Shown here piece by piece: positions 16,513 through 26,870 of a stretch of 64,000 bases of DNA. Each line of letters opens with the position of its first letter. The stretch's first letter is position 1. Made by a program: the position numbers and the translations under genes. This DNA comes from Acinetobacter populi. GTDB lineage: Bacteria > Pseudomonadota > Gammaproteobacteria > Pseudomonadales > Moraxellaceae. The DNA lies in contig NZ_NEXX01000004.1 in the NCBI RefSeq assembly GCF_002174125.1, forward strand, positions 248,001-312,000. Reading direction: 5' to 3'. A model generated the notes under the pieces. That model worked only from the letters and a program-made list of their open reading frames with translations. It was not told where the DNA came from and made no database searches.

Positions 16513-19335
16513 GTGCTTTTTGTCATTATTCTTTTGCCTTTACTGATCGGCACAACCTCGGTATGGGGATTGCAAAAAATTTCCAGACAGGTGACGGCGA
16601 TTGCTGCCTGTAGCATCAGCATTTTATGTTTTGTCGGGCTCGCAAGCTATATTCCAAACTTGCAACAAAGCGAGGTGATTCGCTATAGCCTGAATTGGCT
16701 GCCCAGTGTTGGTATTAATTTTGACTTTCGGCTTGACGCACTCAGTTTGCTCTTTAGTTTACTGATTACCGGAATTGGTACACTGATTTTTATCTATGCC
16801 TATTATTATCTAAATAAAAAGAATTCTCTGGCTAAACTTTATAGCTTACTCATGCTCTTTATGGCAGCCATGCTGGGTATCGCTTTATCTAATAATTTAA
16901 TGATATTGCTGGTTTTCTGGGAGCTGACCAGTATTTCTTCATTTTTGCTGGTGGGTTACTGGCAACGCTATGAAGCAGCACAACGTGGTTCACGCATGGC
17001 GCTCACCATTACCGGTCTGGGTGGCCTATGTATGCTGGGAGGCTTTATTCTCCTTGGTCAAATCACTGGTACCTATCAAATTGATCAATTATTCGCAAAA
17101 GCTAATCTGATTCAATCCAGCCCATATTTTGTGCCGATTTTATTATTAATTTTAGTGGGTGCTTTTACCAAAAGCGCGCAATTTCCATTTCATTTCTGGC
17201 TGCCTAATGCAATGGCAGCGCCTACGCCTGTGTCAGCTTATCTACATTCTGCGACCATGGTTAAAGCTGGGATTTTCCTATTATTGCGTCTTTCTCCTAT
17301 TTTTGTCGGGGCTTCCTTATTCCATAGCATTGTCACTTTTGTCGGTTTAATGACACTGTGCATGGGCGCATTTTTTGCAATTTTTAAAGAAGATTTAAAA
17401 GGCTTACTGGCATATTCCACTATCAGCCATCTCGGACTGATTGTGTGTCTAATTGGGATTGGTACACCACTGGCCATTGCAGCGGCGATTTTCCATATCA
17501 TTAACCATGCGACCTTTAAAGCAGCCCTGTTTATGATCGCCGGAATTATCGACCATGAAACTGGCACTCGGGACTTAAGACGTTTAAGTGGTGCATGGCA
17601 GTTTTTACCGATTACCGGTACCTTGGCCATGATCACCTGTGCAGCGATGGCGGGTGTGCCTTTTACCAATGGCTTTTTGTCCAAAGAAATGTTCTTTACC
17701 GAGCTGGTTGCCAGTCAATCTGGATTATTACTTGCACTGATGGTCAGTCTCGGCACGATGGCAGGGATTTTTGCCGTGACTTATTCGATTCGTCTGGTTC
17801 ATGGCGTATTTTTTGATGCACAGCATGGCAAGCCTTTACCCAATACCGATATCCATGAACCCGTCAAAGGCATGCTAGCACCGGTTGCATTGCTGGCTGT
17901 ACTTTGTATTTTGGTCGGTATTTTTCCGGCATTACTGGCTGAAAATATTGTCAACAGTGTTACTGCGGCAACCACGCAACTGACCCAGCTTGAACCGGTC
18001 CATTTAGCACTCTGGCATGGTTTTAATATGCCATTATTGATGAGTATTGTGGCACTTGCAGGTGGAACACTGTTTTATTTCCAGATGGCAAGACATGGTC
18101 AATTACGCAAAGTCGATCTTGATCCTGTTCTGGGTAAATTTCGTGGTACGGTATTATTCGATTATTTTCTAAAATATTTACTGCTGTTCAGCCGTTATAT
18201 CAAAAAGCATACCGAAACAGGTGCCTTGCAAAATTACCTATTCATCATTATTAGTTTTACATTGTTGATGGCTATCATCCCAATGTATGGCTTCCAAATC
18301 GACAAAGGCTCAAGAGAACTGATCCATGCGCCCTTAATTGCCATTATTTTCTGGTTGTTACTGATCACTGCCTGCTGGATGATGCTGTGGTTCCATCATG
18401 AACGTATTAAGGCTGTATTAATCAGTGGTGCAGTCGGTCTGGTAGTGACCATGGTCTTTATTACCATGTCTGCACCGGATCTTGCACTGACACAAATCAC
18501 AGTTGATGTAGTGACCACTGTTTTATTATTGATGAGTCTATCTTTACTACCACAACTCACCCCTTATGAGTCTACACGCAGCCGACGCTGGCGTGATGCC
18601 ATTCTGGCAACAATTGGTGGTCTGGGACTGGGCTGGCTAACTTGGCTGGTGCTAACACGTGACCATCAATCTATTTCCTGGTTCTTTATGCAGCAGTCCT
18701 TACCACTGGGTGGTGGTTCAAATGTGGTCAATGTCATTTTGGTTGATTTCCGTGGTTTTGATACCTTCGGCGAAATCACTGTACTCGGTATTGCCGCAAT
18801 TGGTGCGCTGTCGATGATGGATGGCATGCGTGCTCATGGTGCAACCATGACACAGGGACTAACCTACCGTTTTAATCCTTCGCCACTGATGTTACGTATT
18901 ACCATGTCATGGGTTTTACCTCTGGCGTTGGTGATCAGTTTCTATATTTTCCTGCGTGGGCATAATTTACCGGGTGGTGGTTTTATTGCAGGTCTGATTA
19001 CTGCCATGGCATTGATCATTCAATATATTGCGCTCGGTCAGGATGAAGCGGAACGCTTATTAAAAGCCAATTCGGGTCGTCTATACGAAAAATGGATTGG
19101 CATCGGCTTGTTTATCGCTGGTTTAACCGGTATGGCAGCATGGGCTTGGGGACGTCCTTTTCTCACCAGCGCGCACGTCCATGTACATCCACCATTGATC
19201 GGTGATCTGCATTTGGCATCTGCTGCTGCATTTGATGTCGGGGTATATATCACTGTGGTGGGTGCAACCATGTTACTCATTTCAGTTTTAGGCGACTCCA
19301 GACATTCCTCAATGTCTGGTCCGATACGGGGGTAA
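16513..19335 (+). CDS. mrpA: Mrp-type Na+(K+)/H+ antiporter subunit A with fused subunit B domain
   Basis: A 940-residue multispanning inner-membrane protein. The first ~500 residues are NuoL-like (proton channel; conserved ELTSISSFLLVGYW, KSAQFPFHFWLPNAMAAPTPVSAYLHSATMVKAG, HIINHATFKAALFMIAG). Further helices and a NuoJ-like region follow. The C-terminal ~140 residues match MrpB (VISFYIFLRGHNLPGGGFIAG). No separate mrpB gene exists in the operon. Translation starts at GTG 16513 behind GGGA; a nearby ATG at 16500 is out of frame. It is the first gene of mrpACDEFG. The complex exchanges Na+ or K+ for protons and supports pH and salt tolerance. Confidence 0.93.
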   Translation: MLFVIILLPLLIGTTSVWGLQKISRQVTAIAACSISILCFVGLASYIPNLQQSEVIRYSLNWLPSVGINFDFRLDALSLLFSLLITGIGTLIFIYAYYYLNKKNSLAKLYSLLMLFMAAMLGIALSNNLMILLVFWELTSISSFLLVGYWQRYEAAQRGSRMALTITGLGGLCMLGGFILLGQITGTYQIDQLFAKANLIQSSPYFVPILLLILVGAFTKSAQFPFHFWLPNAMAAPTPVSAYLHSATMVKAGIFLLLRLSPIFVGASLFHSIVTFVGLMTLCMGAFFAIFKEDLKGLLAYSTISHLGLIVCLIGIGTPLAIAAAIFHIINHATFKAALFMIAGIIDHETGTRDLRRLSGAWQFLPITGTLAMITCAAMAGVPFTNGFLSKEMFFTELVASQSGLLLALMVSLGTMAGIFAVTYSIRLVHGVFFDAQHGKPLPNTDIHEPVKGMLAPVALLAVLCILVGIFPALLAENIVNSVTAATTQLTQLEPVHLALWHGFNMPLLMSIVALAGGTLFYFQMARHGQLRKVDLDPVLGKFRGTVLFDYFLKYLLLFSRYIKKHTETGALQNYLFIIISFTLLMAIIPMYGFQIDKGSRELIHAPLIAIIFWLLLITACWMMLWFHHERIKAVLISGAVGLVVTMVFITMSAPDLALTQITVDVVTTVLLLMSLSLLPQLTPYESTRSRRWRDAILATIGGLGLGWLTWLVLTRDHQSISWFFMQQSLPLGGGSNVVNVILVDFRGFDTFGEITVLGIAAIGALSMMDGMRAHGATMTQGLTYRFNPSPLMLRITMSWVLPLALVISFYIFLRGHNLPGGGFIAGLITAMALIIQYIALGQDEAERLLKANSGRLYEKWIGIGLFIAGLTGMAAWAWGRPFLTSAHVHVHPPLIGDLHLASAAAFDVGVYITVVGATMLLISVLGDSRHSSMSGPIRG

Positions 19336-19339
19336 TAAA

Positions 19340-19708
19340 ATGATCAGTATGGAATTTTTGATTGCGACAGGTGTAGGTGTTGTAAGCGCAACTGGTATTT
19401 ATCTCATTTTACGTCGTCGTACCTTTCCGGTGGTGCTTGGACTGGCCATGATTGGCTATGCCGTGAATATTTTCCTGTTTAGCATGGGACGGCTGGAACT
19501 CAACGCACCAGCAATTTTAACCGAAACGACAAGAGTCACCGATCCTCTACCACAGGCACTGGTTTTAACTGCAATTGTGATTGGGTTTGCCACCACAGCT
19601 TTTATTGTGCAACTAGCATTACGCAGTCGTTTTGAAACCGGTAATGATCATGTTGATGCCAAGGAAGATGCAAAATATAGCTATGATCCACGAGAGGATG
19701 AGCCTTGA
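19340..19708 (+). CDS. mrpC: Mrp antiporter subunit C (NuoK-like)
   Basis: 122 residues with three transmembrane helices. It resembles NuoK: LIATGVGVVSATGIYLILRRR, VVLGLAMIGYAVNIFLFSMG and DPLPQALVLTAIVIGFATTAF are the standard MrpC motifs, including the conserved DPLPQALVLTAIVI loop. A polar acidic C-terminal tail follows. It starts 4 bases after mrpA with GGGGGT before the ATG, and its TGA overlaps the mrpD ATG, so the genes are translationally coupled. Confidence 0.93.
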   Translation: MISMEFLIATGVGVVSATGIYLILRRRTFPVVLGLAMIGYAVNIFLFSMGRLELNAPAILTETTRVTDPLPQALVLTAIVIGFATTAFIVQLALRSRFETGNDHVDAKEDAKYSYDPREDEP

Positions 19709-21504
19709 TGAATGTTTTTGTGGAGTTCTGGCAAACCCATTTTCCGATTTTTAGTATTTTACTGCCGGCATTTACAGCATTTGCCTTGATTTTGTTGGGC
19801 AATCCCGGTGCAGGATCGCTGGAAAGTGACTGGCGTCAGCCTATTCGACATGGCCTTAGTCTAGCATCTACCATTATCGGCTTGATCCTTGCAATTTGCA
19901 TGGTAAATTTTGCCAGTTCTGGAGAGCTTTTCGGCTATCGCTTGGGTGAATGGTCTGCACCTTTTGGTATTGTTCTGGTGGTTGATCGTCTTGCGGCGAT
20001 GATGGTACTACTCACCTATATTCTGGCATTACCCATTCTGTGGTTTGCCAGCTATCGATGGGATCAAAAAGGACGTTATTTTCATGCCATGATGCAGTTT
20101 TTGCTGATGGGTATGTGTGGTGCCTTCCTGACTGGCGATTTATTTAACCTGTTTGTATTCTTTGAAATTTTATTGATGGCATCTTATGTGTTGCTGTTGC
20201 ATAGCCATAATAAAGCCAGATTCAAGCTGGGTGTACATTATGTCATCATCAATCTGTTTGCTTCGGCATTATTCCTGATTGGCCTCGGATTAATTTATGG
20301 TAATGTCGGCAGCCTGAATATGGCCGATGTTGCCCGAATTTTTCCAACACTGCCTACTGATAATCATCAAATGGCACTTACCGGTGCAATGTTATTATTC
20401 ATGGTATTTGGTATCAAAGCTGCCATGTTACCGGTCGGATTCTGGTTACCCAAAACCTATGCTGTTGCCGTGACTCCTGTTGCAGCAATATTCGCCCTCA
20501 TGACTAAGGTCGGGATCTACGCGATCTTACGTGTGAATGGCACGATCTTTAGTGATGCACAGGGTCAATATCTGATGGAACAATGGTTATTACCAATTGG
20601 TATCATCACCAGTGTTTACGGGGTTATTGGTGCGATTGGTTCGGAGCGCCTACGTCGTTTTATCGGGTTTATGGTGCTATCCTCAATTGGTACCATTTTA
20701 ATTGCACTTTCATTATTTACCATGCAGGCTTGGGCTGCCGCACTGTATTATCTCATCCACAGTACCATTATTGCAGCAACTTTTTATATCCTGACCGAAT
20801 GGATCTGTGCACAACGTGGCGAATTCAAGGATCATTTTAAAATTGCCCCAGTCATGAAACAAAATACCTTACTCAGTATTCTATTTATGCTGATCGGTTT
20901 AATGATGGCGGGTTTGCCACCGTTTAGTGGCTTTATTGGTAAAGTGTTTTTGTTACAAGGTACGCTCTATCATCCATGGCAAGTCGGTATTATTTTAATT
21001 ATCCTATTGGTGAGTCTGTTATCAATTCTGGCATTTGTCCGTGTCGGCTTTATTTTATTCTGGCGCGCTAGCACGCCCGAAGATAATCCGGCAAATCCTG
21101 AATATGAAAAATATCAGGCCTTACCCGATCATCCGGGACCGCGATTGGATAAAGTGGTCTATGCGTTTTTGCTATTCCTGACTGCATATGCTGTCTTTGC
21201 CGACCCGGTTTATAAATATACCTATGCAGCAGCAGAACAATTACAGGATAAACAGCTTTATCAGGATAGTTTACTGAAAAAAGATGCGACTGGTGAGGTC
21301 ATCAGTGTACAACCTTATGATGTCAGCTATCTGCCTGAATTGAAATATATACAAACTAAACCTGATCAGTATCAGGATTATATTCCTTATATTATTTCAC
21401 CAAATACCTTGGCAGGTGAACATATTCCCGAGGAAAAAATGCACCCTCAACCTGTGCAAAATCAACTGCCAAATGATGATGCCAAAATTGAACCGATGGA
21501 GTAA
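19708..21504 (+). CDS. mrpD: Mrp antiporter subunit D (NuoM/N-like)
   Basis: 598 residues, an antiporter-like polytopic subunit. Conserved features include FLLMGMCGAFLTGDLFNLFVFFEI with the key Glu, KAAMLPVGFWLPKTYAVAVTPVAAIFALMTKVGIYA, and GLPPFSGFIGK. The last ~100 residues form an unusually long hydrophilic tail with no motif I recognise. The ATG overlaps the mrpC stop as TGATG. An earlier in-frame TTG is ignored. Confidence 0.93.
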   Translation: MNVFVEFWQTHFPIFSILLPAFTAFALILLGNPGAGSLESDWRQPIRHGLSLASTIIGLILAICMVNFASSGELFGYRLGEWSAPFGIVLVVDRLAAMMVLLTYILALPILWFASYRWDQKGRYFHAMMQFLLMGMCGAFLTGDLFNLFVFFEILLMASYVLLLHSHNKARFKLGVHYVIINLFASALFLIGLGLIYGNVGSLNMADVARIFPTLPTDNHQMALTGAMLLFMVFGIKAAMLPVGFWLPKTYAVAVTPVAAIFALMTKVGIYAILRVNGTIFSDAQGQYLMEQWLLPIGIITSVYGVIGAIGSERLRRFIGFMVLSSIGTILIALSLFTMQAWAAALYYLIHSTIIAATFYILTEWICAQRGEFKDHFKIAPVMKQNTLLSILFMLIGLMMAGLPPFSGFIGKVFLLQGTLYHPWQVGIILIILLVSLLSILAFVRVGFILFWRASTPEDNPANPEYEKYQALPDHPGPRLDKVVYAFLLFLTAYAVFADPVYKYTYAAAEQLQDKQLYQDSLLKKDATGEVISVQPYDVSYLPELKYIQTKPDQYQDYIPYIISPNTLAGEHIPEEKMHPQPVQNQLPNDDAKIEPME

Positions 21505-22053
21505 ATGATGCGTAAATTATTCTCTACAAATCATTTTATTTTCCGGATATTTCCCCATCCGTTGGTGTCTTTTATTCTGGCTGTATCATGGCTAATGCTG
21601 CAACACAGTTTTTCCGCAGGTAATTTTGTGCTAGCAGTTGTACTGGGTTGGTCTATTCCCAAAATGATGCAAGGTTTTGTGGTACGCACGCCTGATATCA
21701 ACTGGCTTGAGGCACTAAAATTATTTTTTGTGGTGTTCTGGGATGTAATCATCAGTAATATTCGGGTAGCAAAGCTGGTCCTTGGCTCTTCAGACAAATT
21801 ACATCCGAAATGGTTTCGGGTGCCCTTGGATACCAATCATGACCAAGTCAATAGTTTACTGGCAATGATTATCTCTACTACACCCGGTACAATTTCCGCC
21901 GGTATAGACCAACAACGCGGTGATATCCTAGTCCATAGTTTAAGTACCGACAATGAGCAGGCGGATATTGATGACATCAAACAACGCTATGAACAACCGC
22001 TTATTCGGATTTTTCATGCACAAGATCAGCAAAATCAGGAGAATGCATCATGA
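21505..22053 (+). CDS. mrpE: Mrp antiporter subunit E
   Basis: 182 residues. Two or three N-terminal helices are followed by a cytoplasmic domain with the family pattern DVIISNIRVAKLVLG.....PKWFRVPLDT and MIISTTPGTISAGID. MrpE is required for complex assembly and activity. It starts directly after the mrpD stop, with tandem ATGs and GGAG before them, and ends overlapping mrpF by 4 bases (ATGATG arrangement). Confidence 0.92.
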   Translation: MMRKLFSTNHFIFRIFPHPLVSFILAVSWLMLQHSFSAGNFVLAVVLGWSIPKMMQGFVVRTPDINWLEALKLFFVVFWDVIISNIRVAKLVLGSSDKLHPKWFRVPLDTNHDQVNSLLAMIISTTPGTISAGIDQQRGDILVHSLSTDNEQADIDDIKQRYEQPLIRIFHAQDQQNQENAS

Positions 22054-22325
22054 TGATTCTACCCTATGTGCTTGCGTTTAGTATTCTGGCAATTTCGATT
22101 TCTGTGTTTTGCTGTTTATTCCGCTTAATTATTGGGCCATCGGTGATTGATCGATTATTGGCACTAGATACCTTATTTCTAAATGCCACCTGTCTTATTA
22201 TTGTGCTGGGTATTTACTGGGCAACCACTGACATGTTTGAAGGTGCTTTACTGGTCGCCATGCTTGGTTTTGTCTCGACTGCTGCTCTGGCACGTTATTT
22301 CACCACAGGTCATGTGATCGATTAA
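22050..22325 (+). CDS. mrpF: Mrp antiporter subunit F
   Basis: 91 residues with three transmembrane helices. The motif FRLIIGPSVIDRLLALDTLFLNA is diagnostic of MrpF, which is also related to bile-acid efflux proteins. It overlaps mrpE by 4 bases and lies 11 bases before mrpG, within one transcript. Confidence 0.92.
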   Translation: MMILPYVLAFSILAISISVFCCLFRLIIGPSVIDRLLALDTLFLNATCLIIVLGIYWATTDMFEGALLVAMLGFVSTAALARYFTTGHVID

Positions 22326-22336
22326 GGAGAATAGTC

Positions 22337-22756
22337 ATGCAGTTATTTATGGAAATTCTGGTTTCTTTCTTCCTGATTATCGGTTCTTTTTTCATTATTG
22401 TCGGCGGTATTGGCATGATCCGTTTGCCCGATCTGTTTATGCGTCTGCATGCACCGACAAAGGCCAGCACCTTGGGCTTAGGTAGTTTTTTAATTGCGTC
22501 CATTAGTTATTCGGCATTTGAGCTACGCTTTGGTTTTCCTGAATTATTAATTACTCTACTCGCTTTTATTACTGCCCCTGTTTCTGCCAATTTGCTAGCA
22601 CAAGCAGCGATTCATCTCAATTTACGTTCCCGTAGTGGTGATGTTCCGGAAGCATTAAATCGTCCACTCCCGTGGCAACAAGTGAAACGCCCTATTTTTA
22701 TGAATACCCGTAATCAAAAATATTCAGAGCTTACACCAGAGGATGAAAAAAAATAA
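22337..22756 (+). CDS. mrpG: Mrp antiporter subunit G
   Basis: 139 residues, the last gene of the operon. Three transmembrane helices carry the family sequence GGIGMIRLPDLFMRLHAPTKASTLGLG. The C-terminal ~35 residues are a polar charged tail. AAGGAG lies at good distance before the ATG. No clear terminator hairpin follows within 120 bp. Confidence 0.92.
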   Translation: MQLFMEILVSFFLIIGSFFIIVGGIGMIRLPDLFMRLHAPTKASTLGLGSFLIASISYSAFELRFGFPELLITLLAFITAPVSANLLAQAAIHLNLRSRSGDVPEALNRPLPWQQVKRPIFMNTRNQKYSELTPEDEKK

Positions 22757-22883
22757 AGCGAGTTTAAATTTAATTGCCAACCATACAATAAATACTGGCA
22801 TCCTATTTCCACTGCATATATTTTGATTGACAGCATGGTTTGTAGTTATTTACAGTCTATAGAAAAATAGCTCAATCAAAAAT

Positions 22884-23669
22884 ATGCAAAAATTTATTCT
22901 GGTTTTTATGTGGATCTGCTGTGCTGTGGTCTATGCAAACGCAGCGCAACCGATGCAAATTCAAACACCTTATCAAAATTGTTCTGATGCAGTTGCGCAG
23001 AAAATTCTCACACAACTCAAATCCTCTTATGCATTTAAACAAAAAGAAAAAGATTGTCTGATTATTGATGGGCACAAAGCCTTATTTGCTGTGGCATTAC
23101 CGATTGAACAAAATCAGCCTGATTCACCTTATTTATTAAGAATTTATCTATTTGATTATACCGCTCCCAAACAACTGACCATGCTACAAAAACAGGATAC
23201 GTTATACTCATCCTATCAAGATTTTGAAGGTATCTTTTTTGATCTGGTACATTTTTCTACGTTGACCAATAAGCATGTGATCGGTCTAAGGCATCAATGG
23301 TCAAACTATAAACCGCAAACCAATTCAGGGGATGAATATCTGGAACTGATTGAACTTCAACCCAATGCAAAATTACGTTTCGTACTGAATGATCTACCAA
23401 CCAAATCCCACTACTATAGCCGAGGTGAATGTCCAACGACACAAGCAAAATGGGGTGCCAATATTCACAGCGTCATTGTACTCGGAACTCGAGAGCAACA
23501 TGGCTTACAGGATTTAATTTTCAAACAGACATATACACATAACGAAGCACATCAATCCACAGGCTGCAAACAACAAAAAGGAACACAGCAATTTAAATTT
23601 ACCCTCCCATTTGATGGTCAAAAATATCAGTACGATCCCGATGAGATCATGCAGATTGATGTGATTTAA
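22884..23669 (+). CDS. Exported protein of unknown function
   Basis: 261 residues. A signal peptide (MQKFILVFMWICCAVVYANA) precedes a globular domain with five Cys residues after the leader (NCSDAV, KDCLIIDG, GECPTTQ, STGCKQQ), which could pair in the periplasm. The pattern of strands (LLRIYLFDYT, YLELIELQP, LRFVLNDLP, SVIVLGTRE) suggests a mostly beta fold. I do not recognise the family. It stands alone, converging on the rbfA terminator. Confidence 0.6.
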   Translation: MQKFILVFMWICCAVVYANAAQPMQIQTPYQNCSDAVAQKILTQLKSSYAFKQKEKDCLIIDGHKALFAVALPIEQNQPDSPYLLRIYLFDYTAPKQLTMLQKQDTLYSSYQDFEGIFFDLVHFSTLTNKHVIGLRHQWSNYKPQTNSGDEYLELIELQPNAKLRFVLNDLPTKSHYYSRGECPTTQAKWGANIHSVIVLGTREQHGLQDLIFKQTYTHNEAHQSTGCKQQKGTQQFKFTLPFDGQKYQYDPDEIMQIDVI

Positions 23670-23696
23670 TATAAAAACTGCTATAAAAGCGCATAC

Positions 23697-23723
23697 AAAA
23701 AAGCCAGATCATTTGATCTGGCT
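23697..23723 (-). terminator. Terminator of the rimP-nusA-infB-rbfA operon
   Basis: AGCCAGATC / GATCTGGCT forms a 9-bp perfect stem with a 4-nt loop. On the minus strand it is followed by TTTTTT, just beyond rbfA. Confidence 0.9.
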
Positions 23724-23743
23724 CATGTCATCATGAAACATGA

Positions 23744-24145
23744 TTATTCATCTTGATCTTTTGCTTCATTGGCCGGTAAATCTTTTACTGCCTCAGCAAT
23801 CAAACCAAACATATAGTTACCATATGCATTGGTCTTGTCATAATGAAAACGCAAACGTGGGGTGATACGTGTTTTAATACGACGACTCAATTCCTGACGC
23901 AGGAAGCCGGATGCCTTGTTTAAAACATCCAAGGTTTCCTTATGTGCCTGTTCAGTCTGATCATCATCAAGTTCACGTCCCATCACAGTGACATAAACTT
24001 CCGCATAACCCAAGTCTGGACTCACTTTCACGCCTGAAATCGTAACTAAACCACCCAGACGAGGATCTTTGAGTTCTAGACGAATCAATTCAGATAGTTC
24101 TCTCTGAACCGAATCCGCCATACGTTTTAAGCGTTGACTTGCCAT
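23744..24145 (-). CDS. rbfA: Ribosome-binding factor A
   Basis: Binds the 30S subunit during 16S rRNA maturation and is important in the cold. 133 residues. The KH-like fold is seen in RLKRMADSVQRELSELI, DPRLGGLVTISGVKVSPDLGYAEVYVTVMG and the basic end LRQELSRRIKTRITPRLRFHYD. Its ATG shares one base with the infB stop (TAATG), so it is translationally coupled. It is the last gene of the operon. Confidence 0.96.
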   Translation of the reverse strand: MASQRLKRMADSVQRELSELIRLELKDPRLGGLVTISGVKVSPDLGYAEVYVTVMGRELDDDQTEQAHKETLDVLNKASGFLRQELSRRIKTRITPRLRFHYDKTNAYGNYMFGLIAEAVKDLPANEAKDQDE

Positions 24146-26856
24146 TAAAGACTCCGTTTCACTTGCTGAACGTCGTACACTTCAATCTTGTCTAAAGGTT
24201 GAATGTCATTATAGCCTTTTACAGCCAAACCACATTCGATACCTGCACGGACTTCGTCGACTACATCTTTATAACGACGTAAGGATTCAAGTTCGCCCTG
24301 GAATACAACCACGTCATCACGTAATACACGAATTGGCTTGTTACGATGAATAACACCTTCCATCACCATACAACCAGCCGCTGCACCGAACTTACTTGAA
24401 CGGAACACTTCACGTACTTGCGCCACACCCAGAATTGTTTCACGATGTTCAGGTGCCAGCTTACCGCTCATTGCATCTTTCACATCATCAATCAATTCAT
24501 AAATGATGCTGTAATAACGAATATCTACGCCATCCTGATCGGCTTTTTGACGTGCAGTTGCATCAGCACGCACATTAAAGCCAAGCAATACTGCTTCGGA
24601 AGATTCCGCTAAAGTCACGTCAGATTCAGTAATTGCACCGACACCGGAACTGATGATACGTACTTTAACTTCATCAGTTGAAAGTTCTGACAATGCAACA
24701 TTCAGGGCTTCCAAGGTACCACGTACATCGGTTTTCAATACCACATTGACAGTTGGTACATCTTTTTTACCCATGGATGCCATGATGTTTTCAAGACGCA
24801 TTGCACTTTGACGATCAATACGTTTTTGACGTTCACGATCCGAACGCGCATCCGCGACTTCACGTGCTTTTTTCTCGTCATTGACCACAAGTACTTCATC
24901 ACCCGCCATTGGTGCATCGGGTAGACCCAGAATTTCCACAGGAATGGAAGGTCCGGCAGATTTAATTGGCTGACCATTTTCATCGGACATGGCACGTACA
25001 CGGCCATAAGATGAACCTGCAAGTACCAGATCACCAATATTCAAGGTACCGTTTTGTACCAGAATAGACGTCACTGCACCACGACCTTTGTCGACACGGG
25101 CCTCAATCACAACACCTTGCGCTGCACCTTCGGCAGAAGCTTTAAGCTCCATCAATTCTGATTGAATCAGGATCAAATCCAGTAATTCATCAATACCTGC
25201 ACCGGTATGTGCTGACACTTGTGCGACTGGCACATCACCGCCCCATTGTTCTGGAACGATTTGTTTGGCAGTCAATTCATTCAGTACACGATCTGGATCA
25301 GCAGATTCTTTGTCCATCTTGTTGATGGCCACAATAATCGGTGTGCCCGCAGCACGTGCATGATCAATTGCTTCGGCAGTTTGTGGCATTACACCGTCAT
25401 CTGCTGCAACAACCAGTACCACAATATCAGTCGCCTTGGCACCACGCGAACGCATTGCAGTAAATGCCGCATGTCCCGGAGTATCAAGGAAAGTAATAAT
25501 ACCCTTGTCAGTTTTAACGTGATACGCACCAATATGCTGAGTAATCCCCCCGGCTTCACCCGCAGCCACTTTTGAACGGCGGATACGGTCAAGCAAGGAC
25601 GTTTTACCATGGTCAACATGGCCCATGATGGTCACAACTGGTGGACGAGTAGTTTGCTCACCACGTGCTTCTTCTGCGGCTTCAAACAGGTTATCTTCGG
25701 CCTGAGTATCAGAAACCAGAACAGGATTATGTCCCATTTCTTCTACAACCAGTGCAGCAGTATCTTGGTCGATTGCCTGATTCTGTGTTACTAGCTCACC
25801 CATTTTCATGAGTGTTTTAATAACTTCGCGTACTTTAATTGCCATTTTCTGGGCAAGATCGGCAACCACGATACTTGAACCAATTTCCACATCATAAACT
25901 TGTTTTTTAACCGGTTTTTCAAAGCCGTGTTTATTGCCTTGACTGGTTTTTAAACCACGTTTATGTGAATTCTGGTTGAAGTTTTGCTCTTCCTGACCAC
26001 GACGACCGCCTTTTTTCTGTGGTCGGGCATTTGCACCACCACGTTTAATTTCACGGTCTTCTTTTTCAAATGAATCTTCGTAAGCCTGACCTACCAGACC
26101 GGCAGCCAAAGGTGCATCATCTACGACACGAATGGTTGCAGTGCTATCATCACTTGAATATTTTGATGCCATTTTACGCATCTGTTCAAGCGTACGTTGT
26201 TGTGCTTCTTCCGCAGCTTTACGACGTGCAGCTTCTTCTGTCGCCTTCAATTGTGCAGCTTGTGCTTCACGAGCTTTTTTCTGCTCTGCGGTTTCAGTCA
26301 CTTTTGCAACAGGCGCCTTGGTAATGGTCGCACCGCGTTTTTTCACCACAACTTCAGGTTTAGGTGCTGTTCTTGCGGTATCTTTTTTCTGCGATGCACG
26401 CATTGCTTCAAGTGCTGCTGATGCTTTACTGGCACCATCAGTCGCTTTTGGCTGGCTATCTGTTTTGGCTTTTGTGCCTGCTTTTGCTCTGGCTTCCGCT
26501 TCTGCCTTGGCTTTCGCCTCTGCTTCAGCTTTGGCTTTTGCTTCGGCTGCTAGTTTGGCAGGATCCGGTTTGGCAAAAATTTGCTTTTTACGTACTTCAA
26601 CATTGATATTTTTGGTACGTCCAGATGAATCTGCAACCTTAGCAGTACTTGTTGTTTTACGTTTCAAAGTAATTCCTGCACCAAGTTTATTCCCTGCTGA
26701 ACTTTGAATCGAAGCAAACAGCTTTTCTTGTTCGGCAGTACTAATCACATCACTCGCTTTGCGTTGTGGCAATCCAGCATCACGAACCTGCTCGAGGAGC
26801 TTTTCGACTGGACGGTTTACGCTTTTCGCTAACTCTTGTATCGTTTTGTCCGTCAT
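24145..26856 (-). CDS. infB: Translation initiation factor IF-2
   Basis: The GTPase that places initiator fMet-tRNA on the ribosome. 903 residues. It has an N-terminal IF2_N domain (about 1-55), a long Ala/Lys/Glu-rich linker (about 95-310), then the G domain with GHVDHGKTS near 410, DTPGHAAFT and NKMD. Beta-barrel domains and the C-terminal tRNA-binding C2 domain follow. The AAGGAGG before the ATG is very strong. The antisense strand of the linker gives long Ala/Ser/Phe-rich open frames that are compositional shadows, not genes. Confidence 0.98.
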   Translation of the reverse strand: MTDKTIQELAKSVNRPVEKLLEQVRDAGLPQRKASDVISTAEQEKLFASIQSSAGNKLGAGITLKRKTTSTAKVADSSGRTKNINVEVRKKQIFAKPDPAKLAAEAKAKAEAEAKAKAEAEARAKAGTKAKTDSQPKATDGASKASAALEAMRASQKKDTARTAPKPEVVVKKRGATITKAPVAKVTETAEQKKAREAQAAQLKATEEAARRKAAEEAQQRTLEQMRKMASKYSSDDSTATIRVVDDAPLAAGLVGQAYEDSFEKEDREIKRGGANARPQKKGGRRGQEEQNFNQNSHKRGLKTSQGNKHGFEKPVKKQVYDVEIGSSIVVADLAQKMAIKVREVIKTLMKMGELVTQNQAIDQDTAALVVEEMGHNPVLVSDTQAEDNLFEAAEEARGEQTTRPPVVTIMGHVDHGKTSLLDRIRRSKVAAGEAGGITQHIGAYHVKTDKGIITFLDTPGHAAFTAMRSRGAKATDIVVLVVAADDGVMPQTAEAIDHARAAGTPIIVAINKMDKESADPDRVLNELTAKQIVPEQWGGDVPVAQVSAHTGAGIDELLDLILIQSELMELKASAEGAAQGVVIEARVDKGRGAVTSILVQNGTLNIGDLVLAGSSYGRVRAMSDENGQPIKSAGPSIPVEILGLPDAPMAGDEVLVVNDEKKAREVADARSDRERQKRIDRQSAMRLENIMASMGKKDVPTVNVVLKTDVRGTLEALNVALSELSTDEVKVRIISSGVGAITESDVTLAESSEAVLLGFNVRADATARQKADQDGVDIRYYSIIYELIDDVKDAMSGKLAPEHRETILGVAQVREVFRSSKFGAAAGCMVMEGVIHRNKPIRVLRDDVVVFQGELESLRRYKDVVDEVRAGIECGLAVKGYNDIQPLDKIEVYDVQQVKRSL

Positions 26857-26870
26857 GTATGACCTCCTCC

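Noticed and set aside
17238..17684. 148-codon minus-strand frame inside mrpA
   Set aside because: It lies wholly inside a well-supported membrane subunit gene, has no ribosome-binding site and no recognisable domain.
26132..26707. 191-codon open frame on the plus strand inside infB
   Set aside because: It is antisense to the Ala/Lys/Glu-rich linker of IF-2. The Ala/Ser/Phe-rich product is a compositional shadow of that codon bias.
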